Below, one piece after another: positions 11,928 to 23,613 of a DNA stretch of 64,000 bases. Source of the DNA: Capitulum mitella (taxonomy: Eukaryota; Arthropoda; Thecostraca; Pollicipedomorpha; Pollicipedidae); contig CP099846.1 of NCBI GenBank assembly GCA_030062745.1, forward strand, positions 6,693,432-6,757,431, read 5' to 3'. The translations under genes were made by a program, and so were the position numbers. A model generated the notes under the pieces. It saw only the letters and a list, made by a program, of their open reading frames with translations, was not told the DNA's origin and did no database searches. The first letter of the stretch is position 1; each line of letters begins with the position of its first letter.

Positions 11928-14255
11928 ATGTTCCACATGCAGCGTATGGAGCGGCCCATGTCGGCCTATTCGAAAGCGCTGGAGCACCGCGAGCAGGGCG
12001 ACAGCCTGCGCGGCCAGCTGACTGCCGAAGCCGACAAGATTCTCAAGTGGAAGGTGTCAGCCGAGATCTGCCGGCAGCAGCAGCAGACGCAGCTGCGCGA
12101 AGCGCAGGAGCAGCGCCAGGCGCAGGAGGAGCGGCTGCACCGGCTGCAGGAGGCACACAGCACGGCGCTGGCCGCGCTCCGCCAGCAGCAGCAACGTAGC
12201 GAAGACGTGGCCGACCAGCTGCAGGCCACGCGCGCCGTCGGCGCCGCCGTCCAGCAGCAGACGGCCCGACTGCGTGCCGCGCTCGACCGCTGCGAAGGGG
12301 ACGCGGCGCGGCTGGCTGACGGTCGGCGTACGCAGGTGGCCCGCATGGACGAAATGCAGCAGCAGTTTGGCGCGCTGACCGTGCGCCATCAGGAGGCGGT
12401 TGGCCGACTGCGTGAGGAGGTGGCGCGCGTCGAGCTCGAGCGCCGGCAGAGCGAGGAGCAGGGCGCAACCGAAAGGGCCCAGATGGCCGGCGTGATAACA
12501 GAACTGGAGGAGAAACTTCGCGAAAGCGCCGAACACGTGGAGCGCCTGAGTGCGACGGAGACACGTCTGACGGCCGCGATCGTGACGCTGGAGCGAGAGA
12601 AGCGGGACCTGGGTGAGGGGCTGCACAGTACCGAGTCAGAGCTGCAAGAGCGTTCCGAGGAGCTGCAGGCCTTGAAGGATCAGCTGCAGAAGACGAGGGG
12701 GGAGCTGGCGCAGGAGAGCTCGGAGCTGGCCGCGGTTCTGGGGCAGCGGAACGCACTGGAGCTCACCTGCGGAAGTAAACAAGAAGAGATCGCCGAGCTC
12801 ACGGCCACATTGGAGGGGGTGACGAGGGAGCGGGATCGCCTGACTGCTGAGCTGCAGGAGGAGACCACCACCAGAGCGCGGGTGGAGGGTGAGCTGAAGG
12901 CCGTCCACGCGGATCATTCCGCGGCGATCGAGAGTCTCGGAGCTGCGCGGGAGCAGATCGATACGCTCACCGAGAACTTAGCGCGGGCCGAGGCCGAGCG
13001 TGAGGCCTTGCGTGAGGCCATGCAGGCTGCCAACAGTCAACACGGTCTCCAGGCCGCCGCTCTTCAGGAGGAAGTGCGCACGGCACAGCAGGAGCTGGAG
13101 CAAAAGGAGCAGGAGATCGCCGGTCTTCGCTCCAAGCTGGAGTCGGTTGTCGCGGCCGCCGACGTCCAGAGCAGCAGCCTCTCCGAGCTGCGACAGCAGC
13201 TGGAGCAGGGCCAGCAAGAGCTGGACGCCTGTCGGCGCGAACTGGAGTCCACCAAGGGCGCCGTGGTGGAGGAGCACCAGGCTCACGAGGCGGCGCTGCA
13301 GGAGAAGGACGCCGCCGCGGAGCAGCTGGCGGCCGAGAGGGCCGCGCTGGAGGAACGCTGCCGCGAACTGCAGCACCGCATGGACCAGGCGGCCGGCCGG
13401 ACCGCCGAGCAAGAGTCGGCGCTGGACCAGCTGCAGACCGAGCTGGAGGCCCGGAGCGAGGCCGGACGGCAGGCGGCGGCGGAGGCGGAACGCGAGAACG
13501 ACCGCGTCACGGCGCGCGCCGAGCACCGCATCCAGGAGATGACCGCGCTGCTCGACCAGTACAAACAGGACACCGAGGGGCATGTGCGCCAGGCGCGACA
13601 GGAGACGGAAGAAGTGGCAGCGCGCCTGCGGACGGCGCAGGCGGAGACGCAGCGCCTGCGCTCGGCGCTGGAGCGCGCCAACCGGCGTCAGGCGGCCGAC
13701 TTCGAGCAGGACTCGTCCGTGTCGACCACGCCCAAACAGGTGCCGACCGTGCCAAAGCTGTCGGCGCCGACCACGCCCAAGACGCCCGTGCAGCAGGTGC
13801 TGCGGGCCGAGCAGACGGATAACGTGCCGTCACGCAGCATACTGCGCGCACCGCACTCTCCCTGGATCCGCAAACGGCGCGTGAACTTCACCGAGGAGGA
13901 CGAGGTGCGCTCGCTGTCCAGTTCCGTATCGGAGTCGTTCGCCGTCGCCGACGAATACATCGAGTCGAAGTTCAGCCGGCTGCAGGACGGCCCGCGGCCG
14001 GGCTCGGAGCGGGGCAAGGTGGCCGCGCCGGCCGTCTCGGCCGTGGCGCCGCTGCCGAGACCGGCCGTCCACAGGGTGACGGCTGGCGCCAAGTCGGCGC
14101 GTGCCAGCGACGGCACAACCTCGAGAGCTCGCGAGTGGGCCGCTAAAGACGCCGAGGCCAAGACGACGCCCAAGAGCCGCCGCTTCTTCCGCAAACTGCA
14201 CGACGAAAACAGCGCCAAGAACATCGCCTTCGACTCGGTGTTCGACTTCAATTGA
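11928..14255 (+). CDS. Long coiled-coil protein with SILK and RVxF PP1-docking motifs
   Basis: One continuous 775-codon exon runs from the first ATG (11928) to TGA. Residues from about 20 to 600 are a nearly uninterrupted Glu/Gln/Arg/Leu/Ala heptad-type coiled coil without Pro. The last 175 residues are a basic, Pro/Ser/Thr-rich tail with TTPK repeats. In that tail SILR (637-640) is followed by RVNF in KRRVNF (651-654). [GS]IL[RK] followed by RVxF is the known arrangement for docking protein phosphatase 1. The protein ends FDSVFDFN. A good acceptor (ctttccag) ends at 11813 and the frame is open from there, so an upstream exon is likely and the true start could lie in it. The exon is very GC-rich at third positions. 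The family was not recognised; a PP1 regulatory or scaffold role is inference. Confidence 0.85.
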   Translation: MFHMQRMERPMSAYSKALEHREQGDSLRGQLTAEADKILKWKVSAEICRQQQQTQLREAQEQRQAQEERLHRLQEAHSTALAALRQQQQRSEDVADQLQATRAVGAAVQQQTARLRAALDRCEGDAARLADGRRTQVARMDEMQQQFGALTVRHQEAVGRLREEVARVELERRQSEEQGATERAQMAGVITELEEKLRESAEHVERLSATETRLTAAIVTLEREKRDLGEGLHSTESELQERSEELQALKDQLQKTRGELAQESSELAAVLGQRNALELTCGSKQEEIAELTATLEGVTRERDRLTAELQEETTTRARVEGELKAVHADHSAAIESLGAAREQIDTLTENLARAEAEREALREAMQAANSQHGLQAAALQEEVRTAQQELEQKEQEIAGLRSKLESVVAAADVQSSSLSELRQQLEQGQQELDACRRELESTKGAVVEEHQAHEAALQEKDAAAEQLAAERAALEERCRELQHRMDQAAGRTAEQESALDQLQTELEARSEAGRQAAAEAERENDRVTARAEHRIQEMTALLDQYKQDTEGHVRQARQETEEVAARLRTAQAETQRLRSALERANRRQAADFEQDSSVSTTPKQVPTVPKLSAPTTPKTPVQQVLRAEQTDNVPSRSILRAPHSPWIRKRRVNFTEEDEVRSLSSSVSESFAVADEYIESKFSRLQDGPRPGSERGKVAAPAVSAVAPLPRPAVHRVTAGAKSARASDGTTSRAREWAAKDAEAKTTPKSRRFFRKLHDENSAKNIAFDSVFDFN

Positions 14256-15507
14256 ACTTCACGTCTGGTGAAGAACGACGGGCATTGTTGGGTGGTGTGA
14301 AGGTTTTATGAGCAAGCGTTAATTACGTCAGTTATGTTCCCGCTCCGCCTGAGGCCGTTCACGTTACCCCTTCTTGTTATTTGAAACATGTACCTCTTGT
14401 TGAGCACATAGGTTCGTTTATCCCTCGTTACGTAAGATTGTTTATGGGCTGTTAGTTTCAGTTCGTAAGTGGATCAAGCAATAATACAGAGAATATCAAC
14501 TACCGAGACCAGCTATTTCCTTCCTCCTTCACGCTGGAGGAGTGGACGTTTTCCTATGTAACGCTTCGCGGAGGACCTAAATTTCCAGCACACCAGTCGG
14601 CTGCATGTGTCGCTTGAAAAGTTGTAGCACGTAATATTTGGCCATTTCCATCAGGAGGAATGTTGCTGGAAGCAGGTTTTTTATCTCCTTGAACCGACTA
14701 AGCGCACTCATGGGCAGAAGAGGCGGATTCTTGTCGTTCTCGCTGTGTTCGGTCTCGGTCGCGTGCCCAAACTGATAGGTCGCGATAAGTTTCGCCAACA
14801 GAGCCCAGTCTGAATTCCATTCTTCGCCACGTTCGGGAGATCACCTTCAGTAACACCAGACGAAGCGTTCAAGTTTATACAACAAAAAACGAAGGCTGAG
14901 GTTAAGCAAACTTCAAACACAGACAAGATGCAGTTAAATACCGTCTATAAAATACTCAGTCCGTGGTTTCGTCACAGGTGAGGTACGGCTGACGAAGGGA
15001 AACGAAATACATCATTCGTCGCTATTGTTAGTCGTACTCTGTACACGGCACAAACATCCTAACGCCCACGTTCCGCTCCGTTACGCACACGTACGAGTCG
15101 CGCACAGACCACACCACCAACCAGCCCAGCTCGAGGACCCTAACGCTGGGAAAGACTCATCGTGCCAGCAATGATACCGCACCGGCGCGCCGCTCGCTGG
15201 AAGGGGAACTGGAAGCTTTATCCATGTCAAAGCAATGGGCCCGGAACCTGGGGAAGCCGCCACACTGTCGCGCTATAATACAGAAGAGGTGCAACTAAAG
15301 CATACACGCTCTTTCCCAGCGAGCATTCTTCCACCAAAAATCAGCAACTTAACACACAGCAGACTCGCATACAGAAATTGTCTAAACAAAAAGCGGCATC
15401 GAACGACTTGCAAGTTTAGTGCTCTCACGAAAGCCGCCGTTCCGGTTTTGCTATCGCAACCTCACGCCAACTTGCAGCGATAATACGTCCGTTCCCGGAC
15501 AAAATAG
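14256..15507. other. Convergent 3' flanks of the coiled-coil gene and CASC3
   Basis: This spacer separates the stop codon of the plus-strand coiled-coil gene from the stop codon of the minus-strand CASC3 gene. It presumably holds both 3' untranslated regions. No canonical AATAAA was found close to either stop codon, and no coding or RNA feature was recognised. Confidence 0.5.
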
Positions 15508-18500
15508 CTACCCCTCGCGCTGGCCACTGGACTCGCCGTTTTCCGGTACCACTGCCGGGGCGCCGGACGGTGCGGCCGGCGCGGGGGGTGAGACCACCTC
15601 CGGCGCGTCCCCGGACGACCCCAGGCCCGCCGCCGGCTCCGCTGCCGAGGACTTGACGGCAGCAGCCGGGGACGAGTCCGCCACCGGGGCGGCAGACGAA
15701 CCTGTCACAGGTACCGGAGAACCTGTCACAGGCACCGGAGATGGACCTGTCACAGGTACCGGAGACGGACCTGCCACAGGTACCGCAGACGGACCTGTCA
15801 CAGGCACCGCAGACGGACCTGTCACAGGCACCGGAGACGGACCTGTCACAGGTACCGGAGACGGACCTGTCACAGGTACCGGAGACGGACCTGTCACAGG
15901 TACCGAAACCGGGTCCGCCGCCGGAGCAGGAGATGAATTCGCCGCCGGGGCAGATGGATTCACCGCAGAGGCAGGAGACGAATTCGCCGCAGGGACAGGA
16001 GACGGGTCCGGTACAGGAGCACGGGACGACCCCGCCGCGGAAGCAGGAGACGAATCCGCCGCGGCGGCCGTGCTCGCGGTGGGTCCAGCTCGCGCGGGGG
16101 ATGATTGCACCACGGTGCCCGCTGCCGCCGGCCGGACGGACGTCGCAGGCGGAGGCTCCACGACGGGCGGCTCCGCCGTCAGGCTGGCGGCGGGCGCCCC
16201 GCTCGCCTCAGAAGGCACTTGTCTGTCGGCGCTGGTCGGCGCGGTCGGCCGCTGAGGCACTTGGGACGGAGCCGGTGCTGGGCTGGGTTCGGCCGGGGGG
16301 CTGGCGGCGACGGCGTCGGCGGCCGTCGAGCCGGGCCCTGGCTCGGGGGCGGCCGGCCCCGTCTCGAGCTCGCCGGGCGCGGCCGGCTTGTCCAGGGGGC
16401 CAGCGGCCGGCTCCCGATCCGGAGACATCTCGCCGGCGGCGGCCGAGCCCTCCGGCGGCCGCAGGATCGGGATGGCCGCCTTGGGTCGCTTCTGCAGCGG
16501 CTGGGCCAGTGGCGGCGCCTGCGCCTGCGTATTGTAGTAGGTGACGCCGCCGCTCTGCATCACCGGCAGCTGAAACCCGGCAAAAGCGTCACCGAAGGTG
16601 GACAAACAGCCGGCAACCGGCCCTCCCTCACCGACCTGGACTGCGGCGCGGGGGAAATCCATCAACGACAGCACAATTACCATCAAATATCGCTTTTCGT
16701 CTGCCACTGTTTGCTCACAAAAGAACGCCACTTTCCACAAAAGTCACATTAGAATCGTTACACGAAAACGACTAACATTTCAAACGACAGTAACTACAGC
16801 CACAGCCAGTCCTAACAGTACTAACGCCCCTGTACAGACTTCACATCCACGAGCGAGCTGACCGCGCCACACCCCCAGCACGCACCATCATGTCAGGCTG
16901 TCCGGGCGGGCCGGGCGGCGCCGGCGGCGGCGGGAAGCCGGCGAACGGCGCCGCCGGCGGCCCGGCCGGCGGCGGCGGCGCGTACGCCGGCGCGTACGGC
17001 GGCGGCGTCTGGGCGGCCGCCGCCGGCGCGTACAGGGCGGCCGGCACGAACGGCGCCGGCGGCAGCGGCGGCGGCGGCGTGCCGTGCTCGCCGGCGTACA
17101 GCGGCCCGCCGCCGTACGCCGGCTCCTCCTCGAAGTAGGGCTGCGCCTGGTCCTGGGTAGGCCTGCGGCGCGTGCCGCTGCCGCTGAGACGAGTATCGCT
17201 TGGGCCGCGACATCTGCTCCTGCAGGCGCGGCGGCACCTGGCTGGTCCGCGAGCTGCCGCCGCCGCTGCCGCTGCCCCCCGAACCACCGCCTGGAAACCA
17301 ATAACACGATGTACTGCAAAGTACTGCACTAGCCTGCAACCGTGCTGTTTGTTAAGGCAAATGATTTGGCACAACCACAATATCCATCGGTAATAAACGT
17401 ACGCCGTCACTTTTTGAACAGGTCATTAGCGACGTTTGGCTTTGCACAACAGGGCTCGAGGCACATTACTAGCCAAATGAGTAAAAGGCACTTGCTGCAT
17501 TATAATAACGGCGGGAAGCTATTCCATCTCTTATGATCGCAGATACGCCGCCAAGCAACAAGACAAGGACAACAATGCACCACATGAGCACAAATCACAC
17601 AGAATACAGTACAGAACACGGACGACGACGTACGAACACAACTCATAAGTATAGATACCAATGCATCGCGCAATACCAACAATTACTGACCATCCACACA
17701 CGAAAGAATAACGTTCTGGCACAAGAAACCCCAGTCACGGCGTTCGCCGGACAGGGTCCGACCTCTCACCTCTGCCGCGCCGGCTCTCCTGGCCTTCGAT
17801 GGTCATCTTCTTGACGCCGCGCACCAGCTCCTGTTCGTCCTGGGCCATCCGAGGCGGCGCGTGGTCGCCGCTGCCTCCCGCTCCGCCGGCCGGCCCGCCG
17901 CCGGCCGCCGCGCCGCCGCGGGGCGCGCCGCGGCCCGCCTGACCGCCGGCCCTGCCGCGGCCCCGCGGCCGCGCGGCCGGCTCGCGGCGCCGGCCCTCCT
18001 CGACTGGGGGCGGCGGCCGCGGCCGAGCCGGCTCGGGCGGTTCGCGGCGGGCCGGCTCCGGCAGCTCGCGGCGCGCCGGCTCGGCCGAGCCGCGCCGCGG
18101 CCCGTCGCCGTCCGAGCCGCGCCGCGGCGGCGCCTCGCCCAGCTCGGGGAACTCCTCCTTGGAGGTGGCGGCTGGCGGCCGGGCCGGCCCGCCGCGCCGG
18201 CCGCCGCGGCCGCCCCGACCGCCAGCCTTCCCGTACGCCTCCTCGTCCTCCCAGTTGCGGGTGTATTTGTTGGGGCCGCGACTGTGGGTAGGGCGAGGAC
18301 TAAGTCAAAGACTTGCTGGCAACCTCCAGTACCACGCCAAAAATGTGAACAAAAAATGACACCAGACAGGCAGGTATCAATGCCACACTAAGATGACACA
18401 AAACCATTGTAGTTCGGCTCTAGCGTGGCCGGCCTCCTCGTGTGGGCGCTTTGGGTGACCGGCTGCGCGTGCTGCAGCGACCACGCGCTGCGGACTGTTC

Positions 18501-21500
18501 GTGATGCGGTCCGTTCGATTCCGTGCAGCTCGATTACGCTTTAGCACGCCCACGACCCGCCGGCCGCCTACGGAAGCTAGGTCCATGTGGTTTGAGGCGG
18601 CCAGTTTCGGTTCTGCGCATCGACAGTGGGTGGCGCCCGTGAGAAGCGGACCGTGTGACAGAAGGAAAAGGTGCTGAGGAAGGCTATGCCCGACCCGCTT
18701 CCGCCTTCTCCTCGGCCCGTCGTCTACCCTTTCTCCAGCAACTCCCAATTGCCCCGACGTCGTCCAGTTCACCTGTAATCGCGTGGTGATCCATGCCACG
18801 TTCATTAGGCTTTAGATTCGACATGTCCGACGAAACCGGCTTGGCGGCCTCTTTGGAATGAGATCTGGGAGTTCCTGAGGCCGCGGTGGAATGTCGGCGG
18901 AGACACACTGACACAAAGCGCCATCACCGATCCCGAACCATCCACTCACCCGTACCCTTGTACTTTTTTATCCCTGTGGCCGTCCCCTGGGACGACAGCG
19001 ATGCACCCCTCCACCTCCCCACGTCACACGGCGCGTGTCGACGTCGTCACTTATTCTGCGATTGGAACAAATTTTGAAATTCGATGCGCAATATTTACTG
19101 CGGCGTGATTTCGACGCCAACGTGACTGGTCCCTCGCAGTGGGCGCATCTCACTGCGTCCTCTCACACTGTTATCGCATCAGCAGCCGGCAGGGTCCCCC
19201 GGACCACCGGCAGCCCGGCACCCTCTACGCTACTCTCCCGCGCCTAAATTCAGGGCTGCCGTCTCAGCCGCCACATCCCAGTACTGCCCGGAACGCACCA
19301 CGGGGCTTTAGGCTTCCCGTTAATTACAGCTCAGGCCTTTACAAATACCGGCCAGTGTCCCAGTCTTGCCAGCAACGCGCCACCGCCGGGCACCGAAATT
19401 TGATCGCCGCGGCTCGTCACGGAACAGCTACCAGATCTCATTTCAAACAGGCCGCCAACCAGGCTGCGTTAGGCTATTCCGAATTTCAGCCCTAGTTAAT
19501 GTAGCACTGATAGCCAAACGATTACATATATCCTGAGCGACGCTGGGGCAGTAGGGTGTTGATGGAGAAAGTCTCGCCCACGTCACTCCCAATTTATATG
19601 CACGACCAGAACTGACTGCCTCTAACAATATGTGCGTAGTTTCCGTACGCGGTCGGCGGGTCGTGGAAGTGATAAGTGTAAGCGAACTGCGCACAGTCAG
19701 ACCGACCGCAGCACGAGCCCGGCAACGCGCTGCCAGTCCGGTCGGTTCCTGCAGCCGCTTCGACACACACAAACGCCGTACAGTATCCACCCGTAAACAA
19801 CTGACCGTGGCGCAGCCGTACATCACACAACTTTGACATGATACGATGATCTGCAATGACATGAATAGAACCAGCACTATAAACAACTATAAAACAACTA
19901 AAAACAACTATAAACGAGACCTAAAAACAACTTTGAGGCCGAGAACAGGGACACAATACAACGAGAGCAGCATACCAAGCATTCATTGCAAGGGCCACCT
20001 TAGAGGAAGACAGGCATCACGAAAACAGACAACCAAAATTGGAAGCGGGCACGCCGACATATCACAGACAATAACCGGCCGACAGACATGTTTCTGCTCC
20101 ATCCAGCAGCGTCGGCCGACCACACAGCCCCGGGAGCCAGCCAGCGGGAGCCGTCGAGCCGGCCGTGACCGGCTCGGCCGCCACTGACCCGTATCGGCGG
20201 CGGCGGCGGGCGCGTGGCGCCAGGTCCTCGCTGCGGATGTCGTAGCCATACATGGTCACCAGCTCCTCGTGCGACTTGGGCGCCTGCTGGCTCTCGTCGA
20301 AGCGGTCGTGCTGCCAGCGGTCGGTCTCCTTCCAGAAGCGACGCGCCGGCCTCGGCTCGGGCACCTTGCGATCGGACGAGCTGACGGCGGACGCGGACGG
20401 CGCCGCTCAAACGGCGCGACCACGAGATACGACACATCGCCGGCGGACCGACACACATGGTGCTGGTCACTGGAGTCGTACAAATGCTGCTTCGAAACAA
20501 TTCTATGCGCCACCAATGGCACTGGGACTTCAGAGTTCGCCAAAAGCAGGATGGAAACAGCCATGGTCAGTAGTTAAGCTGGGTGCAGGCCTTTCTTTTC
20601 CGTCCTCGCTAAGTGGCTTAGAGTCGCTGTGGCGCTCGCTGTGAGGCCCGAAGGTCAGACGGCCATAGGCGGGGAGAGTCTGACCAGCGCGCGGCCATAT
20701 CGTGCACTCGACGGCACGGGTAACGTCAGACACAACTCAGTCACTAGCATGGTTTCTATTTCATTTCATTTTCCATTTGAACGAAAAAGTGTGATAGGGT
20801 GATGTAAAGGATAGGGACATGTGCTAAGCAGAACTTGTTACATAGACCAAACACCTGAACATGACATTCCACGTAACAGCTGATTTTTTACATAAATTTG
20901 TCAAGTGGTTTGATGGGATGACATTAGGAATCTGAGCCTGAGCTAAGCAGAGCTTGTTGCATAGACTCCGACTCCTATACTCGATCGCGCAATTCTAGGT
21001 AACAGCTGATTTTGTGGTGAAAGTTAAACATGCTGCTAGGGTGTAACACGACTAAGGTAGTCAGCTTAACTCAATGTTGGCCAATTGCCTGCTGACCTGC
21101 GGGTCAAATATCGAATGCTGGGATGATTTGGACCTGTCTTGCCAAGACAGGCAGACCAGTGCTCTATCAAATGAGCTACCAATCACAGTATGAGTACTCC
21201 ATGGGCTTCCCATTTTGCAAAGACATTCATAAAAAAGCTCATCCTGATCAAAGCAACCTAATCATCCCCATCACAAAGCATCCCATTATACAGAAAAATG
21301 AACAATGGTGACGTATTTATTAATATAATGCCCCTTCCACTGCTAAACATCCCAAAATGGCAACAATGAACAACAATGTTCAAATAGTAACTTGGGCACA
21401 TAGCACGATGGGTGAAATTTTACCACTCACCCATCCACGTCCTCTGCACGATCATCATGTTCATAGAAGTTGCCCTTCTTGGGAATAAACTGAGGATTCT

Positions 21501-23613
21501 TTCTATCTTCATCATCATCCAAATCTTTCTTTTCCTGTGTGGCAAAAGGAAACCAAGGATTTGTTAGAAAGTAATCCTTTCCATCAGGAAAATAAATCTG
21601 GCTCCGCAGAGCACATTAAATGACCACAGCCATTTGGAAACAGAAAAATCCAGTCAATGTGTAAAGCTATATCAGTATTCTCAGTGTGAAATGAAATCAT
21701 TTGAAAACTGCCAGCTGGGAATACAATGTACAATGGTTTTCACAAAAAATGCAGACCTAGGAGAGGATGGCCAGACTTCACTTTGGTTGAGCCAGCATGT
21801 TTGATGCACAATGTACTGTAATAAATGGTGGAAATTCTAAGACCTGAAAGTTCCTTGCTCGAAAGCTCCTGGCAATATCAATGAGACATCAGATGGTATT
21901 CAATGATGCAACATCACTTTGAACAATTACAAACGTATCTACAACATTCCATTTACTGCATTTCTTGTCACAGATCATTTTTCTTTATCTAAGGCAGCAC
22001 CTTGCTCTGGTAACACTGGGCAAAAAGAATAGACAGGTTTTAAAATCTCACCTGGGTTGGACCAGCCTGTCCCTCTAAACTTTGAGCCGAGTCATATACA
22101 GAGTTTTTACCATCTTCATCTGTATCCTGAAACAGGAATTCCAAAAATGTCATAATGCCCACAGATGGGAAGCTATGGACCATTGTCATCTGTTAGTTAC
22201 CCAGCATTCTTAAAATGAATGAACTTCAAGTTAAAAAGGTTGAATGAAAAACAAATATGCACTGTCTCATTAATTGAACACAACAATATTACCCCTACAT
22301 AATGATATTTCCCATAACATCAGACCTGGTGCATAATGACCAGTTGAATGGTAAAAAGCTTTTAACCATTTTCCCCTATAAAAATCTGAATATGGGTCAA
22401 ACACTGTGGCCAGATTCACAATTTTGGGTGGAAAATGACAGTAAAGCATGAGAATAGATACATCCCAACTGTAGAAACATAACATCTGAACACTGTTTTG
22501 GCAGCAAGTCACATGCTCCCAAATCCTGATGTTGCATCTTTGCAGTGCAGGATTTAATCTTAATATATCTTTCTCTCCAAGATTTTGATATCCTTGGTGA
22601 TTTTTGCATCTGCATGCATAATCAGAAGTAGATTTTGAAATAATGCAGTGATTGGCAACCTCTATTTTTGCCATAGCCACTAGAATATTTGCATCTTTTG
22701 ATTGTTTCCTACATCTTCACACCCAATGCAAAATGAATCTGGCCACACTGGGGTCTATAGTGGTACAAACACAGCAAAAGAAAGACCTGAAACCAAAAGT
22801 GACCATAAGAAGATATACAGCAATAAATAACAAAATAATTACACATGAAAAATGTCATGGCATGTAAGATAGCTGCATCTTACTGACAATGCCAATATTC
22901 TATATGTAATACTGTTTTAAGCTTAATGCTAACATTTCTTTTTTGTATTATGTCTGATGAACCTACAGTAAACCTCTTCTTAAAATGGATCCATCTATTT
23001 TGTCAGCCATGCCTGGGACCAGACCACAGGATGCACTACTAAAACCCTAATGAAAAATATAATCACATGTAATGCTGGATACATGGGAACACAATCTCTT
23101 TATAAAGTCATTTCTTCTTTGGCAATGTCCATACTTGCAATGCTGAAAAGCCAGATATGGCTGAAAGATCCAAATAATAAATCCAGTGCAAATAAATACA
23201 CTGAAATCTTGAACCAGCAAAACTATAGCACCAACAACCAAAAACAATTACTCAAGATTAAATCCCCCTTGAGTGATTACTACAATGCTCACAAGTCCTG
23301 GTTTTTAATAGCTCCAGCACCAATCACACCTGCATAGAAGGCAAAATCAAATACATATGATGTCCAAATAGGTCAGAAGAAACAAAGCCTGCCCAGCTGC
23401 ATTCCTGGACCACTATATGCATATCAGAAAAAAGAGAGCTTTTATTTGCCTAGATGCCAACAACACTTTCAAGACTGAGAATCGTAGACAGACTAAAGAG
23501 ATGATACATACACTAAGAGACTTTCTGCGACCGCCATCATCGGAAACATCAGATCCCGACAAATCGTCTGATCCTATGGTGTCCGGATTTCTTTTCCTTC
23601 GTCTTTCAGCCAT
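15508..23613 (-). CDS. CASC3: CASC3 / Barentsz (MLN51), exon-junction-complex core subunit
   Basis: Core exon-junction-complex protein that clamps EIF4A3 on spliced mRNA and serves nonsense-mediated decay and mRNA localisation. Seven coding exons on the minus strand: 23512-23613, 22052-22126, 21431-21534, 20189-20380, 17770-18281, 16886-17290 and 15508-16569, all GT-AG and phase-consistent. Exon 1 begins MAERRRKRNP. Exon 3 has LDDDEDRKNPQFIPKKG and FYEHDD. Exon 4 has DRWQHDRFDESQQAPKSHEE and YGYDIRS; together these form the SELOR domain that binds EIF4A3. Exon 6 has the family motif KRYSSQRQR and exon 7 has GGVTYYNTQ. About 816 residues, against 703 in human, because exon 7 carries a long Pro/Ala/Val tail. 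Exon 6 has one base too many at about 17150-17165: KRYSSQRQRHAP and QPYFEEEPAYGG lie in different frames although both exon junctions fit. Exons 1-3 are AT-rich and CpG-poor; exons 4-7 are extremely GC-rich. Confidence 0.95.
15700..15910 (-). repeat. In-frame 24-bp repeat in the CASC3 C-terminal tail
   Basis: Plus-strand units of GACGGACCTGTCACAGG plus GTACCGGA-type variants recur every 24 bases about eight times. On the coding strand each unit encodes eight residues of the type PSPVPVTG. Because the period is a multiple of three, copy number can change without breaking the frame. The antisense frames over 15419-16255 and 15741-16544 exist only because of this low-complexity DNA. Confidence 0.9.
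18282..20188 (-). other. CASC3 intron 4, no separate gene seen
   Basis: This 1.9-kb intron lies between the SELOR exon (20189-20380) and the RGPNKYTRNW exon (17770-18281). It is CpG-normal, unlike CASC3 introns 1-3. Several reading frames of 60 to 150 codons occur on both strands, but none shows a recognisable domain. Confidence 0.6.
20823..21013. repeat. Imperfect direct duplication of about 120 bp in CASC3 intron 3
   Basis: Two related segments (20823-20890 and 20942-21013) share GCTAAGCAGA(A/G)CTTGTT, CATAGAC and TAACAGCTGATTTT in the same order, offset by about 119-126 bases. They have diverged by substitutions and small indels. Confidence 0.75.
21095..21184 (-). repeat. tRNA-like sequence, probably a SINE remnant
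   Basis: On the minus strand GGTAGCTCATTTGATAGAGCA closely matches a tRNA D-arm/A-box. It is followed by a perfect hairpin, CCTGTCTT-GGC-AAGACAGG, and a degraded B-box-like ATTCGATATTTGACCC. The acceptor stem and a normal seven-base anticodon loop cannot be drawn, so a working tRNA is unlikely. A decayed tRNA-derived SINE in CASC3 intron 3 is the better reading. Confidence 0.35.

Noticed and set aside
12043-13851. Long antisense and shifted frames over the coiled-coil exon
   Set aside because: Shadows of a GC3-rich exon with CTG/CAG/GAG codons; they give Ala/Arg/Ser or Leu-rich low-complexity text.
15419-16544. Plus-strand frames with repeated VTGTGDG or DLSQVPET octapeptides
   Set aside because: Antisense to the repeat-built tail of CASC3, whose minus-strand frame is fixed by conserved exons and splice phases.
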